Counted from the first letter of the stretch, positions 49,040-62,102 are shown. The stretch: DNA of 64,000 bases from Eopsaltria australis (GCA_034509425.1 JAVTVJ010000574.1:434001-498000), one strand, 5' to 3'. Numbers and translations: made by a program. Notes: generated by a model from the sequence alone, not told the origin.

Positions 49040-49340
49040 CATCTCCTGAGCAGAGGGAACCCCCCAGTGCCAGTTTGTGCCCTGTGTGCCCAGTGCCTCT
49101 TGTTCTGGCACCAGGCACTGCTGGAAGGTCCTGGCACCCTGTCCAGGGACTCAGGGACACTGAGCAGGATCCCCCTGAGCCTCCTCCTCTCCAGGTTAAA
49201 CAGTGCCACATCTCCCTTGTGCTGGGACCCAGAACTGCAGCGTGGGCTCCCCAGTGCCGAGCAGGCAGAGGGACCCCCTGAGTGTGCCAGCAGCTCTCCT
49301 CCAGCAGCCCAGCACTCCACTCAGCTTCTCTGCCGTGAAG
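49040..49340 (-). mobile_element. CR1 LINE fragment
   Basis: Reverse-complement CR1 body: CCAGTTTGTGCCCTGTGTGC, CCAGTGCCTCTTGTTCTGGC, ACTGAGCAGGATCCCCCTGA and GCCTCCTCCTCTCCAGGTTA, which match the CR1 segment spanning 'taacctggagaggaggagg...ggggatc'. The copy lacks a clear 3' terminus; its ends are approximate. Confidence 0.82.
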
Positions 49341-49494
49341 GCACATTGCTGCCTCCTTTTACATTCTAATTCTTTTATTCTTCCAGGGATATCACCAATT
49401 TTTTCACTGCATTTTTGGTCCCTCCTTAACTCCACCATCCTCAGCTGCATTTTCTTATTAGTTTTACAGAAAACACCATCCCATAATGTGAGGG
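49341..49494. other. Short spacer between two CR1 fragments
   Basis: AT-rich spacer of about 150 bp between oppositely oriented CR1 fragments. Confidence 0.4.
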
Positions 49495-49496
49495 TT

Positions 49497-49670
49497 GTGA
49501 GGCACAGAGTGCCCAGAGAAGCTGTGGCTGCCCCTGGATCCCTGGAAGTGTCCAAGGCCAGGTGGCACGGGGCTTGGAGCAGTCTGGGACAGTGGAAGGT
49601 GTCCCTGCTCATGGCAGGGGTGGGAGCTCTTAGTCTATTCCAACCCAAATCCTTCTGTGACTCTATAATT
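49497..49670 (+). mobile_element. CR1 LINE, 3' end fragment
   Basis: Matches the same CR1 3' region as 14941-15131: GTGCCCAGAGAAGCTGTGGC, GGATCCCTGGAAGTGTCCAA, GGAGCAGTCTGGGACAGTGG, then CTATTCCAACCCAAATCCTT and the tail CTGTGACTCTATAATTTCTA. It is 5'-truncated and lies opposite in orientation to the fragment at 49040-49340. Confidence 0.92.
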
Positions 49671-52649
49671 TCTATGAATTATAATTCTAGTAACACAACC
49701 AGAGTTTATATTTAAAGCTTGTTCTTCCTTAAAAACCCCCGTAAGTGAAAGCTTCCTCAACACCCTCCCTGAAGCACTGGACAGCCACAGAGGGAGGTCT
49801 ATAACGATTGGAAGATTCAGGGTCTGTGTGGGGCCCCTCTTCTATTTTTACATGCAAGCCTCTGTACTGCTGCTGAATCAGAGGCCTTTAAGGGTTAATA
49901 AAAAAAACCAACACAACATAGGTTTGGAAATTAGAGAATGAAAATAATTTGTCACTGTCCCCATATCATGACAGAATTATGGTACTTGGAGATGTCATAT
50001 TACAGAATTCTACGTAACCAGAAAACTGACTAATTGCTAATTCTGCTGTTCCTCTTCCAGGCAATGGAATTCTTAAATAACTTGCAAATGACAAAAACAA
50101 ATAACACATTTTTCTTTTTTGGTTTTACTTGCTTCATGCCCACAACACCAGAGATATTCCCTGACAAGAACACTGGATGAGCCAGGGAGATTGGATGCGA
50201 TGTGAAATAAACCCGTGACATTTGGGAAAACTTGGCAGGCAAAGAAAACCCCACACAAAACCCTACACGTAAATCAGACCTCCAAAACTTCTAAAACCAG
50301 CAGCAGCCAAAGAGCTGAGATTGGCAAATTAATCCAAGTTTGAATCTATCTTCCCATTATCAATTATCAGTTTTTCTAAGGTTGTTTTCTGTTCTGTCAG
50401 TCTCCTGTGCCAGACTGGGAGGTGGCAGAAGTCAGTGGGAGATATTTTTCTCTTCTCCACACAGCAACAATGGCTTGTGAATAACGTGCAGATGTTACAA
50501 TGCTTGTTTCACAGGCTGCTGCAACGATTATGTGTCATTAACTAAACAAAGAAAAATCTGAAATAAAAAAAAGGAGAAACTTGGAAAGAAAAATTCTGTC
50601 TCAAGACACATTTCAATTATTAAAAGCTGAGTCTACTGCCTTTGGAAAGGCTCCCCTCACATGAACAACATCCCCCCTAACAGAACCAGACACACCAGGA
50701 CCAAGGATAATCAAGAAAATGATATCACAGGAAGTACTGAAAACCCCAGGGATAATCAGTGTTTTTCTGTGTGGATGGAGGCTCTTTCTGGAATCTATTT
50801 GGTGACATCCCACACCCCCCATGCAGGAGAAGTGTGAGTGTAGATCTGCCAGAATAACCCCCCCAAGAACCAGGATTTCCTGAGGACTTGCACAAATCTT
50901 CATGTGGTGCCTATTCATGCCCTACTGGCTCCAATCATTATAACTCTAAAAAAAATATTTTTTTTACTCTAGGATAGAGGAGTCACTTGAAATATGAAAA
51001 TGTGTTTGAAAGGCTCATTGTGTACAGGGCATTTGCACACTGAGAGTCTCGAGTAGCACTTTAGAGAGAGTTCTCAGACAGCTGATGTTCTTTACCCTGG
51101 AGTACTTCCACCAGTGGTTTGATATATTTGTTGATGCATTTTATAAAAACTCTTAGTTCAATAAATGCTGCAAGATCAAATAGCACGCTTTTGAATTATG
51201 CAAAATTCTATTATACATATTGTAAATAAACTCCATGAAACATTAATCAACTTCAGAATGGTTTCATAAGGACTCTGTGCAGTGCTTTCTCTTTGGTGTA
51301 TTTTGAGCATTACGATTTTGTTGCATTCTTGAGTATAGAGGTTAAACTTTTCCAGAAAGGAAACTACTTTGGTATCAAGACACATGCAACTCTCTCAACT
51401 GAAATGCCATTTAATTTACCTTTTATGCCAAAGCATGAGCAACGTAAAGCCACTGAAATGAGAAATGAAGTGCAAATCAACCACGTCTATCTCAGTGTGT
51501 TTAACACCATCGAATTGCTAACACCAGACTTGAGAGAGTCCTGAAGTTATTAGCATTTTAATTCTTCTCTAATGTCACTACAACAGAAACTCTCTCCTGG
51601 CTCAACAACTGATGCTTTGCCCTCATTAAAAACAAACAAAACTTGCAGCCTGTGAGCACCTGTTAGCAACCAAAGGTGAAGAGCCCAGTGCATTTTTGCT
51701 GGGAACACATTTAGCACTTTTCATATAAAAATGTCAGGTAGGACTTTCTAAATGAATTTCAGAAAGAGAAAAAAAAATCAGTTTAAAAAATCCTTAGAAA
51801 ATAACCCAACAAGAAGCATGGGAAATAAAGGTACTCAAGACATAAGTCTCGTGCTCTAAATATAATAGATGATGAATTCTAATGAGTTGTAAACACTCAC
51901 AGATGATTTTGAACCGAGAATTAACATGAGAGTTGTGCCACTGAGGAGAAACCTTCAGTGGAACTGCAAAATCTTTGTTTCTGTCTGGGTTCTGGGGCTG
52001 GGCTTTCTCTGTCTCTTTTTGAGCACCCAGAGCAAAGAGCTCCCTTTACCCCTCGCTCAGAGGATCTCCCAGCCTGCAATCACTTAAAAGAGAACCAGGA
52101 TGGAATTGCATAAAATCTTGCAGATATCAAAAGTCACACAATCCATAATGAAATAGAAAAGGGAATTTATTAGCAAACTGTGAAGTCACAGACACTAAAA
52201 GAAAATGTAGTTCTAAAATTTCATCTTCTATTATATAACACAAGCTTTCTGCTATCAGAAAGAACTCTTTTCATTAGTTTTACATTGATACCAAAAAAAA
52301 ACCCTCATTGATAACCCAAAACAACACACAGAACAACTGCTTTTTCCTTCTTTTAAGAGGTGATGAGGGAAAAATGATGCATGAAGACAGATTCCTGCAT
52401 AAAACTGTGAGGCGATGCCTGTAACCCTTATTTTCTTCTGACAGACAGCCTTAATTACAAACACATCTAACCTCAGAAAAAAGGTTTTAAATATAACTTC
52501 TACATTATTATATTTTCTATATTTATGCAAGTATTTTGGCTATAAAAAGGAAATTATTTTAATCAAGGGATTAATGAGAAAACTTGACATTCAAATTAGC
52601 TGTTATTCAACTACAGTTGACAAGTATTTTTCAGGAAGTTCATTTAGTT

Positions 52650-52686
52650 TCCTTCTCTCTCTATTTTTTTTCTTTCTTTCTTTCCC
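52650..52686. repeat. Pyrimidine tract with (TTTC)n
   Basis: Uninterrupted T/C-rich run including TTTCTTTCTTTCTTTCCCCC. Confidence 0.8.
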
Positions 52687-54047
52687 CCACTAACTCATAA
52701 CAGGAAGAGTTATTTTACCTGGTGGGCACTGATTTTTAGTCCCAGGTTGTTCCACTAAAGGGCAGCAGAGCAGCCAAATCCCAGTGAGCTGGAGCTGCTG
52801 AGCCCAGCCAGCCCATCTGTGGGTAATTTCAGCTCTCACAGATGCACCAATAACCACTGGCAAAGCTCAGCTAGCACAGGCTCAGAGTTCACTTCAGACA
52901 GATGTTCTGGCAAAGCAGGAGAGTTAAAAATTAAAAAAACCTAAAATCCAATAAACAATATCAGCATTATCTACTCGGGGAGCAGCGCTTTGCCCTCCGA
53001 TGTACTCGGAACAGTGAGAAATGGCATCCTGAGGGTTTTTCTTCTAATAAATCCTTGTATTTCTCCAGTTTCCCTCCCTGCTCCAGTGAGTCACCCCCTT
53101 TGCTATCCCACCTCACTTATTTGGCTAGTTGCTTGCTAACTGCAGCTTATTTGCACTTAAAATAGTCATTATCTTCCAGCATATCTAAATAATTAGGCTA
53201 ATGACAGCAGGTTTATTTCTGTTGATTCAATAATGCATCACAGATAATATCACCAGCCCGAAGTCTGCTCATTTAGGAGTCATTAATAAGGCCTTCCACC
53301 AAATCAGAGCTGGCTGGCATGCTGCATTCAAACAGAATAATGAGGACGCAGTTAGCTTTGTTTCATTTGCTCCTGAATTCTTATGTAAATGGGTTTTTCC
53401 TCCAATGTTTCTCCATTATATAAACACCCAAATTTACTCCAAAAATGAACGAAAAACTGCCTTCTCTGTGTACACCTGAACTTAGGAATGCTGGAAAAAA
53501 AAGCAGCAAATAAACACTGTGGCCTGTACCGTACTCTCATATTAATGGTATTTATTATTGATCATATTATTATATTAATTATATCCACCAAGCAGTGTCA
53601 ACCCACTCCAGGTCACAGCTAATCTGGCAGCAGAAGAAAGGGTTGATTTAGGCAGGAGATTAAAAAGAAAAGCCCATCCCCACTCTGATACAAAACTGAC
53701 CCACTCCTTGATCTTTGGCCAAGCAAACCCTTACATTCTAAGATCATTAAAACACACATTCAAATAACTGCAAGGGTTGTCTGACTGTATTGTATTTTAA
53801 TGGTTTTTCCAGTCTTGGACTTATAAGTGAAATCATGAAACTGTCCTTGGAGGCTGCAGGAACACTGAAGGGGATCTACAGAATGCACCAGGTTTGGTCC
53901 TGGGGAAACATGAACTGCCAGCAACAACCAGAAACACACTGGGTTTGAAAACATTTCCCTTCCCACCAGCACTGCCTGGGAAAGCAGCTGGTTTGCATCA
54001 TCACTGGTACTTGCTTGCTATAAAATATGTGGCTTTTTCTACCATTA

Positions 54048-54091
54048 ATTAAAAAAAAACAAAACAAAAAAACCAAAAAAACCAAAAAAGG
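54048..54091. repeat. A/C-rich low-complexity block
   Basis: AAAAAAAAACAAAACAAAAA type sequence with CCAAAAAAACC units, about 44 bp. Confidence 0.85.
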
Positions 54092-56043
54092 AAGATTGGG
54101 TAGCTAAGTATCAAAGCTGAGAGAAACTGCATCCCACATTACAGTACCTGAAAGCCAAGGCACTTCAATTTCTTCCTAAACAGATCAATAAAACATTTTG
54201 GAATCTAAAATAATGTGATCAGATTCAATTCAATAGAAAATGGCTTTAAAAAAAAAAAACCTACTGCCACTTTAAAAGATTTAAATCGTATTCTTTCATC
54301 ATAATTCAACAAATACATTTTAAATCCACTGAATATCATAAATGCTGATTCCTGTCTTTAAATTTCCTATTATGTATTTATAGGCACACAATTTCTGTAC
54401 ACAGAAATAACTTAACCAAGAGCCACACACCAGACTCATAAATACATTTCTAATGCCATACATCAGACGAGCTGTTTTAACTCGATTGCATCAGTTCAAA
54501 TCCTCTGTCCAACAACAATCACCTTCAGATGTTTATGAAAGAATGCAAGCACCAGTGCTGCCCACAGTAATCTGCAAAGAGGGACATCCTGCATTTTGTT
54601 GGGTAAGAAATACCATACATTAATTCAGACAATCGTTCTTAACTTGCATTTATTTTTTGCATCTGAATTATCCAGTGAAAAAGCTGTTGAATAGCATTAG
54701 ATAGCACGAAAAGAGCCATTCTTTTCATGAGCCATTGAGTCCATAATCCCTGCCTTATGAGTCATATCATTAGAACATCAATATTCAAATCAATAGCAAT
54801 AATAATTCCAATCTATCCTTTTCTCCCGTTTCACTCATCTCATCTGTCAATCCTTTCCCCAGGGAAGGGGCTGCACCATGCATTGCACATCTTCCCTGCA
54901 CAGCAGCTCCTCTACCCCTCTGAGCATTCCTTTCAACCTGCCCTGGACCACACCCCTGTGAGACACAGGGCAAACAAAATCTGTGTCCAGGAGCACATGT
55001 AACACCAACTCCCACCCCAGCAGAGGCAGGGCTGTATTTTCTGTGTTGAATGCCTTCTCTCAAAGTTGCTAAATATTCAATTTGCTTTTTCTGACAGCTG
55101 TCAAGCATCGAACTAATGCTGCTGAGAACTCCATCTGATGTTTCCAAAAAAACACTTCTGAGCAATAATAGTCATGCACGCCCTCATCAAGGAAAGATTT
55201 CCATCTATTATGAAATTCTCAAAGTGAATTTTATTCTGGCACTTAATCCTTCAGCTTTCTGCACTTTGCCAGTCAGTTTTAGTTCTGCCTGCTTGGAATA
55301 GTCCTGTCTCAACAGAAATAAGTGGCATTATTTTGTTCCTTTTACAAACTCAGCACTGTAGATTCCCATGGGCTTCCCTCCATCATTCCCCTCCACTGTA
55401 AAGATCCACCATTTATTCATGCAGTGAAATCCTGGCAGATCCAGTGGATTCAGTACACTTCAGCCTCCTGGTTCAGGGATGTGCACCTAAAACCTCCCCA
55501 TCACCTCTCCTCTCTGTGCTGAGATGCAGATCCCAATTTCCAGTCTCCACTGCCCAAGTGTGCCTAAGGCTGCTGCTCCCTGCTGGTTCTGGCTGCATTT
55601 TCCCCCTGACCTCCTTGTCTTTCCAGTGAATCCCACTCCTCTTTCCTCAGCATAACCTATATCTGCTATCTGCACCACAAGTCATCTTATCAGAAATGAC
55701 TGTACCTGCCACAGACACTGGACTGGGAGATCTCGATTCCATTCTATGTAATTTCTTCAATAACTGTGTCATCAAGTGGTTTTTGTCTTCCAGTTCATCC
55801 TTTTTGCAGGTGTTCCATTGACACTGCAGTTCAAGCAGCTAATCCACCCCCTAAAGAACGGACTTTTGTGTGAGAACCTTCCCAGCTTTGCTGCAGAGAA
55901 CATCAGTCCTTGCAACTGGGCTTATTTTCAGATAAGAATATTCTCAGGTGGCCTTTCCATACATTTTAGGGCTTTTATTCTTTCCGTTCTGCGCTATTAG
56001 CAATGAAAGAATTGTGTTGTTTTTCTCCCCTCTGTTCCTTCAG

Positions 56044-56300
56044 CATTGAACCCAGAGAGCCCATAAAGGAAGGCACAAAATCCCCCCTTGGCATGCGGCA
56101 TGAATCCATGCAGGACTGCATTCCCAGACCTGAGGCAAGCAGGAGAAACATCCCACAAGGAGGAGAAGTGGGATGGAACAGAAAGAAGAGGAAGAGGAGT
56201 GTGCCTGGGACAGGCTGATGAAATCTCCAGAGGGTGCAGACAAAACAGTGCTTGGGATAATTTCTCACTTTGAACAATAAAAAAGGTGTCCCAAGAAACC
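56044..56300 (+). CDS. Terminal-exon-like segment with polyA signal, unidentified
   Basis: On the plus strand a strong pyrimidine tract and acceptor (TTTTTCTCCCCTCTGTTCCTTCAG in two parts, ending at 56043) is followed by an open frame encoding SIEPREPIKEGTKSPLGMRH and ending in a basic stretch (KKRKRS) and a TGA at 56216-56218. An AATAAA lies 57 bp later at 56276-56281. Acceptor, frame, stop and polyadenylation signal in this order look like a short last exon. The KKRKR run could be a nuclear-localisation-like motif if translated. No upstream exon is assigned and no family recognised. It could equally be a lncRNA exon or coincidence. Confidence 0.28.
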
Positions 56301-56309
56301 AGAGGCAGT

Positions 56310-58030
56310 GTTTGGATACCAGGAAGGAGCATTAGTGAGGGGGCTGTTTACAAGGAGCTGCATTTGGGACCAGTGTTCTGAAAGAAATAATTTATTGACA
56401 TCTGGAGACAGAGCCACAGTCAATTTAAATATGGGCCATTTTCTTTTAGAATATGAATCATGAGAAAGTTGTCTCCTATTACATCAAAGTGTCTTTCAGG
56501 GAAAACTAGATGATGATACAAATACCCCTAAACCTGCAGAGAATCAGTCTATTTCATTTAACTGCACATCACTTGGTACAAAATATTTTTAGCATTTCAA
56601 CAAGTGAACTTTAGAGCTGCTTTAAAAGTACTCTCTGAAGGATGTTACTGCTCTCTCTCTCCCTCAGGTACCCAACAAAGCTCAAGAAAAACCCAGCTCT
56701 AAAGTTATTCATCAAGTTATGCAAATGCAGTTTTCCTGTGGTAGTTAAACATCTAGTCTAAAGGAGTATTTTCTTATCCACAACTTCTCAAACACAGAGT
56801 GTGCTGTTCTGAGCACACCTGTAGCTTGTGAATCTATATCCTCCTGAACACATTCCTTAAATAAACATGCCTGAGTCACTAATAGGAACTTGTATTGAGA
56901 TGCCATAAAATCACCTGTGTACTATCTGCTTTCATTAGTTTTAGTGGTTTTATTGTCTTATTAGCTCCCATCATTTCATTTCTCCAGATGAGTGTTATTT
57001 GAAGCCAAATGATTGATGTATTCAGAATTTCTGCCTTGAATGACAAAGACACCTCCCTGAAGCTGATTCTGCCCTGATCCATCCAGCCCCTACTGTCAGA
57101 TGATTCCCACTGTTCTAACAGTAGAACTGATCCCCTTGAAGTGTGATCAGAGCACACTGAGGAGCAGAGACCATCCCAGAGATGGCACTTCTGCCACTTC
57201 ATCATTTCTCCTCTACCTTCAGATTGAATTCTCTGCAGATCTTGCTATTTGCAGGTGATTTTTGCATAATTCTACTTCACATTTTTGCTGCTAGGTGCTC
57301 CTGCCTCCTGCATGCTTTACTTTACAGCTCCCTGTTGTACTACAAGTGACTAAGGTGCAAAAAATCTTGTCAGACAAAACAAGGCCTGCAGGAAAAGACT
57401 TGGAACCAAAAAATACAAACATTTGGAAACCATAACTCATGCTGAAATTTTCTTTTGGGTTCCCAGGAATCTGAGTGGCAAAGCAATTGATTTGTACTTC
57501 AATATCCTAACCTGGCTTACACAAAAGACAGAAAACCATCTTAAATTATTTTGTCTCTGCAACTTCTATTACTTGTAGGCTGTGCAGATCTAAAAATCAA
57601 TAGCACACAACATCTTGGTCTTGATAAAAACATAATTTGTGAAGGATTTCAGATCAATTTTTTTTCTCAGTGTAAGCCCAATATATATATATATTTTATA
57701 ACTGTGTCATTTAGCTGTGCAAACTATCCTTCAAGATAAGGGGAAAAACACCACAAAAACAAACTCTCAAACAAAACTACCGGCCTGTATCTCTTCTCTT
57801 TTCTAGGTGTGCTCACAAAGCTGTTCCTCTGGGGTGCAGATGAGGAAAGCAGAAACTTCACAGTGAAGAAAAACAGGAGTTTTATAGGGTGTGGCAGGGA
57901 CAGGGTTCATTTTCATCACAGCAGCCCATGTGGGGCTGTATGTTGGATTTGTGACTAAACCAGTGCTGATAACTTATTGCTACTGTCAGGCTATGGCTGA
58001 GAGTTTGCACAGCATCAAGATTTTCTTTAT
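56310..58030. other. AT-rich non-coding stretch
   Basis: Nothing recognised apart from a short (AT)n at about 57680-57696. Confidence 0.4.
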
Positions 58031-58073
58031 TATTTTTTTTTTCTTCTTCTTCTTCCTCACTCTCCCTCCTCAG
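58031..58073 (+). promoter_or_regulatory. Long pyrimidine tract ending in CAG (acceptor-like)
   Basis: About 40 nt of almost pure T/C, with TTCTTCTTCTTC, ends at CAG (58071-58073). It has the form of a very strong 3' splice site on the plus strand. The following sequence is open for about 37 codons in one frame. Without transcripts, a simple pyrimidine repeat is the default reading. Confidence 0.3.
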
Positions 58074-58079
58074 CCTGTG

Positions 58080-59615
58080 GGCTGGGGCTGCACAAGAATT
58101 GAGCAGGGGACACAGCCCTCCCCTCTGCATACACAGGCAAGAACTCTGTTCTTTGACCCAGCTGCCCAAATTTGCCCTGATTAGAATGCAATGGGTTTTG
58201 GTAGGTCACAGACAAACTGCTCTTGTAAATCTTAACAGATGGAAACATATTTCAGTAGTGGAAAAGAGAAACAGTTTACTACTCGGTGAGAAATCCCAAG
58301 TTGCAAAACCCTAGTGGTAAGTTCTAGAATGCTCCCACAGTGCAGTGAGCTCCTAGAAAGGTCCACGGTCAGCAGCAGTTCTGGGAGGTACATCTGAATT
58401 TCTGAGATTAAACAGTCCTGAAGGAAAAGAAAATGTTGCCAAAAACAAATCTACTTTGCAAAACTCGTGTTGTTTCACCTATTTAAATGTCTTAAACAAT
58501 GTAGAATGAGGATAAACTTTTCATTTTAGATCAACAGATCCATTCTTACTTCCCAGAGCTCTCCTTCCTCCCTGGAGGTGCATTTTCCAGCTGCCACCCC
58601 ATATTCAAAATGTAAAGACCTATCAGTTATATGATTTCCAACACATCTTCCAGGAGCAGTAGAACTTCCCACAAAGGATGTTGTTTGTTGGTTGTGCCTG
58701 TGCTACAGAGGAATGACACTACACCACAGGCCTGTGAGCTCAGTAACTAACCTCAAACGTAACAGCAGGACAAAAAGGAAATGAAATTTCCCCCACCTCA
58801 AAACAAGTCCTGCAATCCAATGCTCCTCTTCATTTCCATGAGCAGCAGCAGTAGAGGCACTGGAACAGGACCAGAATGTCCCACCTGTGCCCAGGGATGC
58901 TCAGCAGGACCTCAGAGCAGGGACAAAAAGCCATCTACAGTGGCATTAGATGGGCTGTGAGTGCTCTGTGTGCAGGGACAGTGATTCCCCGCTGAGCACA
59001 GCCCTGAGGGACCCCACTTTTACCCTGGGTGACCCCACTTTCACCCTGAGTGCTGAGGCTCAGGGCTCTCCCTGTTCCTGCCAGCCCCATCTGCCCCAGC
59101 CATGCTCAGGCTGCAGCTGCACCCAGGATGGAGCAGCACCCACACAGCAGTGATTCCTGCAGCATCACACCCCAAACCTCAGCACAGCCTTGCCAGGTTT
59201 AAAATTTGCTGTACAGAACTGCCCAAGTGCCTTCCGTGGCTGTACCTCCATTCTGCATAGTTAGCATTACCAGAAAAAGTTTCAGAAGTCTGTAAGCTCT
59301 TCAAAGAAAAGAGGATGGAGTGTATATCTTCATTAAAGGGTGGTGACACCCTTGACATGACCCAGATCATCACTAGGAATGTCACATTTCAATTAGCTTT
59401 GCCCTGTGCTGATAGGACTTTGCACATCACACACTTTCCATACACATTTAATAACTGCAGGATTTTCTTAAGGAAAAATTTCAAATTTTTATGAGACAGG
59501 AAAGAGCATGAAATTGTAAGGTCTTTTTCACTGTTAAATGAAAAAATCATTAACAATAAAAGGTACTGGATTAGAAGGCGAGCACAGGAAAGACGGCCCA
59601 AGAACGTAGGCAATG
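58080..59615. other. Non-coding stretch, locally GC-richer
   Basis: At 59009-59050 a 21-bp unit, GACCCCACTTTTACCCTGGG, occurs twice with small changes. No gene recognised. Confidence 0.4.
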
Positions 59616-59618
59616 ATT

Positions 59619-59790
59619 TGGGATTTGAGAAACATGAATTCAAATCCTAGCTCTGCTATAGTCCTTCTCCTGGCACATCACTCAGGCTGCTCAATTTTCT
59701 GGCTTCTCCTTCTGTAATAAAGAGATAATAGCACATACTAATCTCACAGGAATATTGGGACTTGATATCTCTTAAATGCCACGGAGCTGT
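59619..59790 (+). repeat. MIR-like CORE-SINE relic
   Basis: The order ATTCAAATCCTAGCTCTGCT, then GGCACATCACTCAGGCTGCT, TTCTGTAATAAAGAGATAAT, AGCACATACTAATCTCACAG and GAATATTGGGACTTGATAT fits the MIR consensus from the tRNA-derived B-box-like 'gttcgaatcc' through the CORE to 'cctacctcacagggttgttgtgagga'. This copy is better preserved than that at 9584. Identification is by memory of the consensus. Confidence 0.6.
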
Positions 59791-59799
59791 GGAAATGAA

Positions 59800-61690
59800 C
59801 TTGATCAAAACCCCCTTAATGCTGCAATCTGGAGAATATCCAGAGTGCAAACAATTGCCAGTGGAAGCATTTGGGGTGTTTACATGCATGTGGGAATTTT
59901 CATAATGCCTGAATAAGAAAATGTCTGCACTGTAATGTCCATGAAGGAAATATCTCAGGGGTGTCAGAAAACAGGCTGCCAGGTACAGGTACATACAGGC
60001 TGTATGTAAGCCCTAAGGCTTTTACTTGGTTAACTCAAAACACCACTTAGAAAGATGAAGAATTTAGAACGCTCACAGAATAATCCATCAGAAAAAAATA
60101 GGGACTGAATTCTTAAAGGAGAGGAAGGAGAAATCAGGAAATTGTTAAGATACTTCTTTACATGTACTATTGTATACAGCCAAGAGAACACTTCAGTGCT
60201 AATTTTAGTTACAGTTATAATTTGCAATAATCTATTTCAAAAAAACCTCTTGTTAGGAGTCTGCCTCTTGTTTCCAAGATGTCCTATTTGATTTCAGTGA
60301 GCTTGAGAGAGTAACTTGATAGAGTAACTTTGAGAGTACTTTGAGAGAGTAACTTTAGCTGTCCAAATAAATACAGAATTCATCTGCAGCAGTGATTAAG
60401 CACAACCTAAACAAGGACAGTGTCTTCCTTTATTTCTGGAGGAAGATCATGATTCCAGTGAACTGAGCTGCAGAACCACCTGTAAATCACCAGCACATCA
60501 CTGATACTCTGGTTTGTAGCCCTTTCACCATTCAGGAAATCACAAATTATAGCAATGGTTAAACAGTGGCTCATGGAAACCTGCTCCCACATAACTGCAC
60601 TTTTGTGCAAGATACTGGTGAATTTACTCACACAAATGTCACATTAATGACAGCAAGAAAAAAACCCACATTTTCTTCCCCTATGGGAAATGCAACCTTG
60701 GAATGTACAGACTTAAAAAACCCCAAACCCACCAAATCAACCAAAAGTAGGATATTTAGCTCCCTAAACAAGAAAGCACAAATCTAATGAAACATATCTA
60801 ACTAATGGGAAAGCAAAATTACAAATCAGCCACCTAACACTGAATCACCTTGCAGCAGCACTAGGAAAAAAGAAAATAAATCAAACCCAGGTCAGGCTCA
60901 GCTACCCTAGTTAAGCTTTTTATGAAGCAAAAACATCCATGAGAATATTCTGCTGCTCATCATTAGGAGCGGGTAAATGCCTCGCTGCTCCTGGTCCTTA
61001 ATGAATTCCTACAATAACTGTTGAAGATATCTGAAGATATTGCAAAACAACAATGAATAATATGACAGTGGAGCAGATCCTAACAACTAAACAGTTCTCC
61101 ATCCTAGCTCAGATAAAGTAATGGAGCAGAACTTACTGCATCATTTGCGTTGTCTAACTACCATTCTTCATCCCTTTTTCATTGTAATTTGCACATATCA
61201 GTAATTCAAAGAGCTGCAATTTAAAAAATATTCAACTCTCTAGACTAATACTCTCATTCAGACTGCATCAGAATAGAGAGAGATGAATAAATAAGAATAC
61301 CATCATTAAATTTTTTTCTTCCATATTTATTAGAATAAAGTTATAATATTGGTTTATTTCAAAGAGAACTGGGGTATTTTATAATAGATCTCTTTCACAA
61401 TTAATTTTTTTCATGCCTCTCAGGTAGAAATCCCTAGATCACACTAAACTCCTCAGACTCCTCCATGGCATGCTATGATGTTTTGGAAAATAGATTTGTT
61501 GTATTAACAATTTTAAAAGATGTGTTTAATGAGGAGGAAAAAAGAACTCATAATCCCCTATAATATTTCCAATGCAATAACAGCTATTTATCCCTTATTT
61601 TGTTCTGCATGTTTACAACTCCAAGGAAAACACAGCTCACTCTAAAATGAGAGAAAAGGGGTCTAAATGCCTTTCTTTCATTGGCTTTAC
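59800..61690. other. AT-rich non-coding stretch
   Basis: No gene recognised. A small tandem repeat is present at 60304-60357. Confidence 0.4.
60304..60357. repeat. Short tandem repeat of TTGAGAGAGTAAC type
   Basis: About four imperfect units of 13 to 17 bp, each containing GAGAGTAACTT or GAGAGTACTT. Confidence 0.75.
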
Positions 61691-61692
61691 AG

Positions 61693-61740
61693 GCCCTTCC
61701 TGAAGTGCCTCTGTGTCACTGCCAGCCTGCAGGAGTGAAG
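61693..61740 (+). CDS. Exon-like segment, 48 bp, both splice sites strong
   Basis: A CTTTCTTTCATTGGCTTTAC pyrimidine-rich tract ending in AG precedes 48 bp that end at GAAG|GTAAGA. In one frame it encodes ALPEVPLCHCQPAGVK (phase 0 to 0). The next exon-like segment begins 223 bp downstream, but the frame that is open across the later two segments meets a TGA in this one, so it would have to be untranslated or unrelated. Micro-exons this short need transcript support. Confidence 0.25.
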
Positions 61741-61963
61741 GTAAGACTGTCTGGAGAGCAAAAGTCCTTTTGGAATAAGTATCTTTACATCCACCAGGGT
61801 TTAAAACATGGACAGCCATGGCAGACGCAACAGCAGACCTTCCACAGGATGAAGCTGTCAAATTAACATGAAGCAGCACCCCTGGCTCATCCTTTCTCTG
61901 TTATTTCAAAACCTCCCAGCCAAGGAAAGGTGTCACTAATAAACCAAAATCTCTTCATTACAG

Positions 61964-62005
61964 TACGGTTATCAAACTGTGGAACAGCTGTGCACAACCT
62001 GAAGG
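61964..62005 (+). CDS. Exon-like segment, 42 bp
   Basis: AAATCTCTTCATTACAG is followed by 42 bp ending at GAAGG|GTAAGA. The frame encoding TVIKLWNSCAQPEG joins without a stop to the open frame of the next segment at 62103. No family recognised. Confidence 0.25.
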
Positions 62006-62102
62006 GTAAGAAAAAAAACATCAGAATGGGCAAGAATTGTACAAACTTCCTGCCAAACACTGAAATATTTCTGATGGTTTTTTTTCTTTTTTTTCCCCCG
62101 AG

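Larger units (their letters stand above)
49680..56040. other. AT-rich non-coding stretch
   Basis: No gene recognised over about 6.4 kb. It contains a pyrimidine tract (52650-52686) and an A/C-rich block (54048-54091). A plus-strand frame at 51293-51544 and a minus-strand frame at 50613-50918 are unsupported. Confidence 0.45.

Noticed and set aside
49196..49715. 150- and 170-codon frames
   Set aside because: They cross two CR1 fragments and their spacer and read non-coding parts of the element.
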